Source of the DNA: a virus
DNA length: 64,000 nt
IMG/VR virus record: IMGVR_UViG_3300044295_000092
Coordinates: 1-64,000 of that record
Reading direction: 5' to 3' (one strand)
Shown here: piece after piece, positions 62,333 to 64,000 of the stretch
Layout: every line of letters begins with the position of its first letter
Numbering within the stretch: the first letter of the stretch is position 1
Made by a program: the position numbers and the translations under genes
Notes under the pieces: generated by a model
The model's database searches: none
Seen by the model: only the letters and a program-made list of their open reading frames with translations
What the model was told of the DNA's origin: nothing

Positions 62333-62705
62333 ATTGCATCTCTCCTTTTTGTTTATAGAAAATTAAATTACTCCATCTTACCACAGGTTGCAACTTATAC
62401 CATGATTTAGGTTTCTTAATACTCGTATCATGAAAGTTAGTCGCACCATAACTATAATCAACCTCTAACCTATGTAATACCTTGTATGCTATATCCACAT
62501 ACTCCTGTCGTATTACCGAAGGTGGTTTTATATACCCATACCAACTGAATTGATATGGTCGTTTCATTTCACTACACACATTCTTATGATTAAATTCGGC
62601 TCGCCTCATCAATACATATCCTACTGCTATCTGTGCCTGTCGTGGCTCGGTAGCTGACTCCATGTATATGGTCGTGGCAAGACAAAGTAAAGCTTGGTCA
62701 ATCAT
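62316..62705 (-). CDS. SleB-like cell wall hydrolase (endolysin candidate)
   Basis: 129 residues with CLATTIYMESATEPRQAQIAV (partly quoted), the Hydrolase_2/SleB signature in which the E of YMES (E16) is catalytic. Later FSWYGY and ATNFHDT blocks are also SleB-like. SleB enzymes are lytic transglycosylases. The gene has no signal peptide, so it needs a holin such as 26835-27236 on the other strand. Preceded by AAGGAGGTCAGT. Confidence 0.8.
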   Translation of the reverse strand: MIDQALLCLATTIYMESATEPRQAQIAVGYVLMRRAEFNHKNVCSEMKRPYQFSWYGYIKPPSVIRQEYVDIAYKVLHRLEVDYSYGATNFHDTSIKKPKSWYKLQPVVRWSNLIFYKQKGEMQYASND

Positions 62706-62758
62706 ACTGACCTCCTTTATATTTGTTTAAACGAGTTTAGTTTATAACCGAAAGGTTA

Positions 62759-62800
62759 TTAGAATGTGAGAAAGCCCACGATTGATGCGAATGATTTCAT
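62759..62800 (-). CDS. Possible 13-residue peptide gene
   Basis: ATG 62800 follows an ideal AAAGGAG (6 nt spacing) and encodes MKSFASIVGFLTF before TAA. A TAACC-TTTC-GGTTA hairpin follows directly. Short, hydrophobic, and upstream of the SleB-like gene, it may be a leader or an antimicrobial-like peptide. Low certainty because of length. Confidence 0.35.
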   Translation of the reverse strand: MKSFASIVGFLTF

Positions 62801-62817
62801 ATAGTTCTCCTTTATAA

Positions 62818-63063
62818 TTAGTCCTCACAACTGCCATTGATACAGGCATTGTTGTTTAAGATTTCATCTTCAAGCGATGCGAGAGCATCTTGTTTCTCAA
62901 TGTCTAGTGCTTTGGCATTGAGTTCTGCATACATATCTTTAGTATACGGCTCATACCTTACCACTAATCCTGCATCATGACAAGCATTTATATAGTCATC
63001 AAATAAAAACCTTGACACACTATCCGAGTTAATACTTAAAACGATTGTGATTTTATTGCTCAT
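62818..63063 (-). CDS. Hypothetical protein (81 aa)
   Basis: N-terminal beta strand (ITIVLSINSDS) then acidic helix, ending in a cysteine pair. Overlaps the upstream gene by 11 bp. Unknown. Confidence 0.6.
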   Translation of the reverse strand: MSNKITIVLSINSDSVSRFLFDDYINACHDAGLVVRYEPYTKDMYAELNAKALDIEKQDALASLEDEILNNNACINGSCED

Positions 63064-63337
63064 GCTTTTCTCCTTTGTTAAACTTATCTAGCCACCTTCT
63101 TCCTCTAACTGATATCTCATACTTGTAATCTATGTCATCTGCAAACTTTAATAGTTTCATTCTATGCAAGTAATCATGGAAAGCCCATGACATTTTCTTG
63201 TCGTTGCGTTCAACAATTAAGTTTGCAAACTCCTCACCCCAATCCATAGTTAATAGCATGGATACAAGAAAGCTTTTAATCATTTCATTAGATACTTCAC
63301 TTTCAGATATAACAGGTCTGTTAAAATTGCCCATCAA
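63053..63337 (-). CDS. Winged-helix-like small protein, paralog 1
   Basis: 94 residues; helical first half, then a C-terminal YEISVRGRRWLDKF. Shares the GRxWLD end with the next two upstream genes, implying tandem duplication. May bind DNA. Coupled by overlap. Confidence 0.6.
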   Translation of the reverse strand: MMGNFNRPVISESEVSNEMIKSFLVSMLLTMDWGEEFANLIVERNDKKMSWAFHDYLHRMKLLKFADDIDYKYEISVRGRRWLDKFNKGEKHEQ

Positions 63338-63569
63338 GCCACTCCCTTCCGTTTGGTGCTAGGTCTATATGCCACACAAGCCCATTTACTTTGGATACTG
63401 ATACTAGGTGTTTATCTAACGCATAGTTAAAGTAGTTATGCTCACCATCATCTTGGTTATCAACATCAAATTGGTTAGTCAGCATCCACTTCATCATATA
63501 CTTTTTCATAGGGCTTTCAAATATGATGACATCATGCCACCTACCTACTTCTTTATTTATGCTCATCAA
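63321..63569 (-). CDS. Winged-helix-like small protein, paralog 2
   Basis: 82 residues with LAPNGREWLDGQ at its C-terminus; helix PMKKYMMKWMLT in the middle. Overlaps both neighbours. Confidence 0.6.
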   Translation of the reverse strand: MMSINKEVGRWHDVIIFESPMKKYMMKWMLTNQFDVDNQDDGEHNYFNYALDKHLVSVSKVNGLVWHIDLAPNGREWLDGQF

Positions 63570-63792
63570 GCCACTTCCTTCCTCGTTCAGTTATAACAAA
63601 GTTCGGAAACACTTTGTTGCCATTAACACCATACTTAATCATGCGTCTATAATGTAATACTCCTGCAAGTGTTGTATGCTGTTGATATTTAGGGTTCCAC
63701 TCATAGTTTTCATACTCGTCTACCCAATTAGGACACATCATTATCTCAAGCAATAACGCTCTTATTTTGTTAACTTCGTGGTCGTCTAACAT
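63553..63792 (-). CDS. Winged-helix-like small protein, paralog 3
   Basis: 79 residues from ATG 63792 (GGAGATATT upstream); C-terminus ITERGRKWLDEH. Palindrome copy E begins 8 nt before the ATG. Longer in-frame starts would read through the palindrome. Confidence 0.6.
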   Translation of the reverse strand: MLDDHEVNKIRALLLEIMMCPNWVDEYENYEWNPKYQQHTTLAGVLHYRRMIKYGVNGNKVFPNFVITERGRKWLDEHK

Positions 63793-64000
63793 AATATCTC
63801 CGTTCCGTTTCGCACTCATCAGTGCATTTCAGACATTGGATACACGCTTTGTCTATGAGTAAATCTTCATAGTGCCTTTCGGTGTAGAGAATATATCTAA
63901 ACTTATCTAACTCCATGCGTGCATAGTCAATGAGTCTGCGTTCAACTTCCCAAGGTTTAGTAGATGTGATTTGATTATACAAAGCAAGCCACTCACTATC
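63770..64000 (-). CDS. Hypothetical protein, partial (5' end beyond the window)
   Basis: The frame is open to the right edge (64000). Visible part: helical (EWLALYNQITSTKPWEVERR, then YARMELDKFRYILYTERHYEDL) and a small cysteine group CIQCLKC...C (about residues 55-65 of the visible part). The end overlaps the next gene and contains palindrome E. Function unknown. Confidence 0.5.
   Translation of the reverse strand, partial: DSEWLALYNQITSTKPWEVERRLIDYARMELDKFRYILYTERHYEDLLIDKACIQCLKCTDECETERRYYVRRPRS
63801..63834. repeat. 34-nt nested palindrome, copy E
   Basis: CGTTCCG, TTTC, GCACT, CATC, AGTGC, TTTCAGAC on the plus strand: the inner stem is perfect, the outer arm carries one deletion. Located 8 nt before the ATG at 63792, and inside the 3' end of the last gene of the window. 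This shortest spacing suggests it can affect translation. Confidence 0.75.

Noticed and set aside
1-64000. CRISPR array, integrase/att site, phage RNA polymerase, methyltransferase
   Set aside because: I looked for spaced direct repeats and family motifs of these and saw none.

Overview
The window is a large stretch of a tailed, podovirus-like bacteriophage genome (class Caudoviricetes) with low GC and dense gene packing. Most neighbouring genes overlap by ATGA, TAATG or GTGA junctions. There is no recognisable integrase, tRNA, RNA polymerase, DNA methyltransferase, CRISPR array, tail sheath, tail tube or tape-measure gene. The only strong host clue is a 25-codon pqqA gene (PQQ precursor peptide). 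This points to a bacterium that makes PQQ, most plausibly an AT-rich methylotroph of the Methylophilaceae (freshwater 'Ca. Methylopumilus' or marine OM43 type). That host assignment is inference.

Layout. (1) Positions 1-2010, minus strand: an unknown lysine-rich protein with a consensus sigma70 promoter and a strong terminator, a candidate small RNA on the plus strand, and a two-gene operon (a SprT-like metallopeptidase and an exported protein). (2) Positions 2026-42585, plus strand: the virion module. It runs terminase small and large subunits, portal, GroES-like protein, scaffold, decoration protein and major capsid protein. The pqqA cassette follows, with its own promoter and terminator. 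After it come a structured leader, small virion and lysine/glycine-rich basic proteins, head-tail adaptors, a 2238-residue repeat adhesin and two further fibre-like proteins, a holin and DUF5675 protein, a tail nozzle/stabilisation protein, a C1q-like protein, ejection-type proteins and a 2519-residue polyvalent giant protein. (3) Positions 42580-64000, minus strand: the replication and takeover module. It holds a primase-helicase, HTH regulator, possible SSB, SNF2 helicase flanked by two HNH endonucleases, a Cas4/RecB-like nuclease, family A DNA polymerase, VRR-NUC nuclease, DUF3310 protein, a MoxR ATPase plus VWA/metallopeptidase module, a SleB-like lysin and many small unknown genes. The last gene runs off the right edge. 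The two long modules converge with adjacent stop codons and no terminator between them.

Regulation visible in the sequence. Three minus-strand promoters carry their -35 box inside a 13-bp dyad (TTGACAWTGTCAA). A 35-nt nested palindrome occurs five times, each time just upstream of a minus-strand ribosome binding site. pqqA has a separate sigma70 promoter overlapped by a different dyad. A candidate sRNA at about 1060-1166 has its own promoter and a closed secondary structure.

The most notable content is the phage-borne pqqA transcription unit between the major capsid gene and the next virion gene. It would supply the consumed peptide substrate for PQQ, the cofactor of methanol dehydrogenase, during infection. 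Next in interest are the repeated palindromic leader element, the shared -35 dyad and the candidate sRNA.
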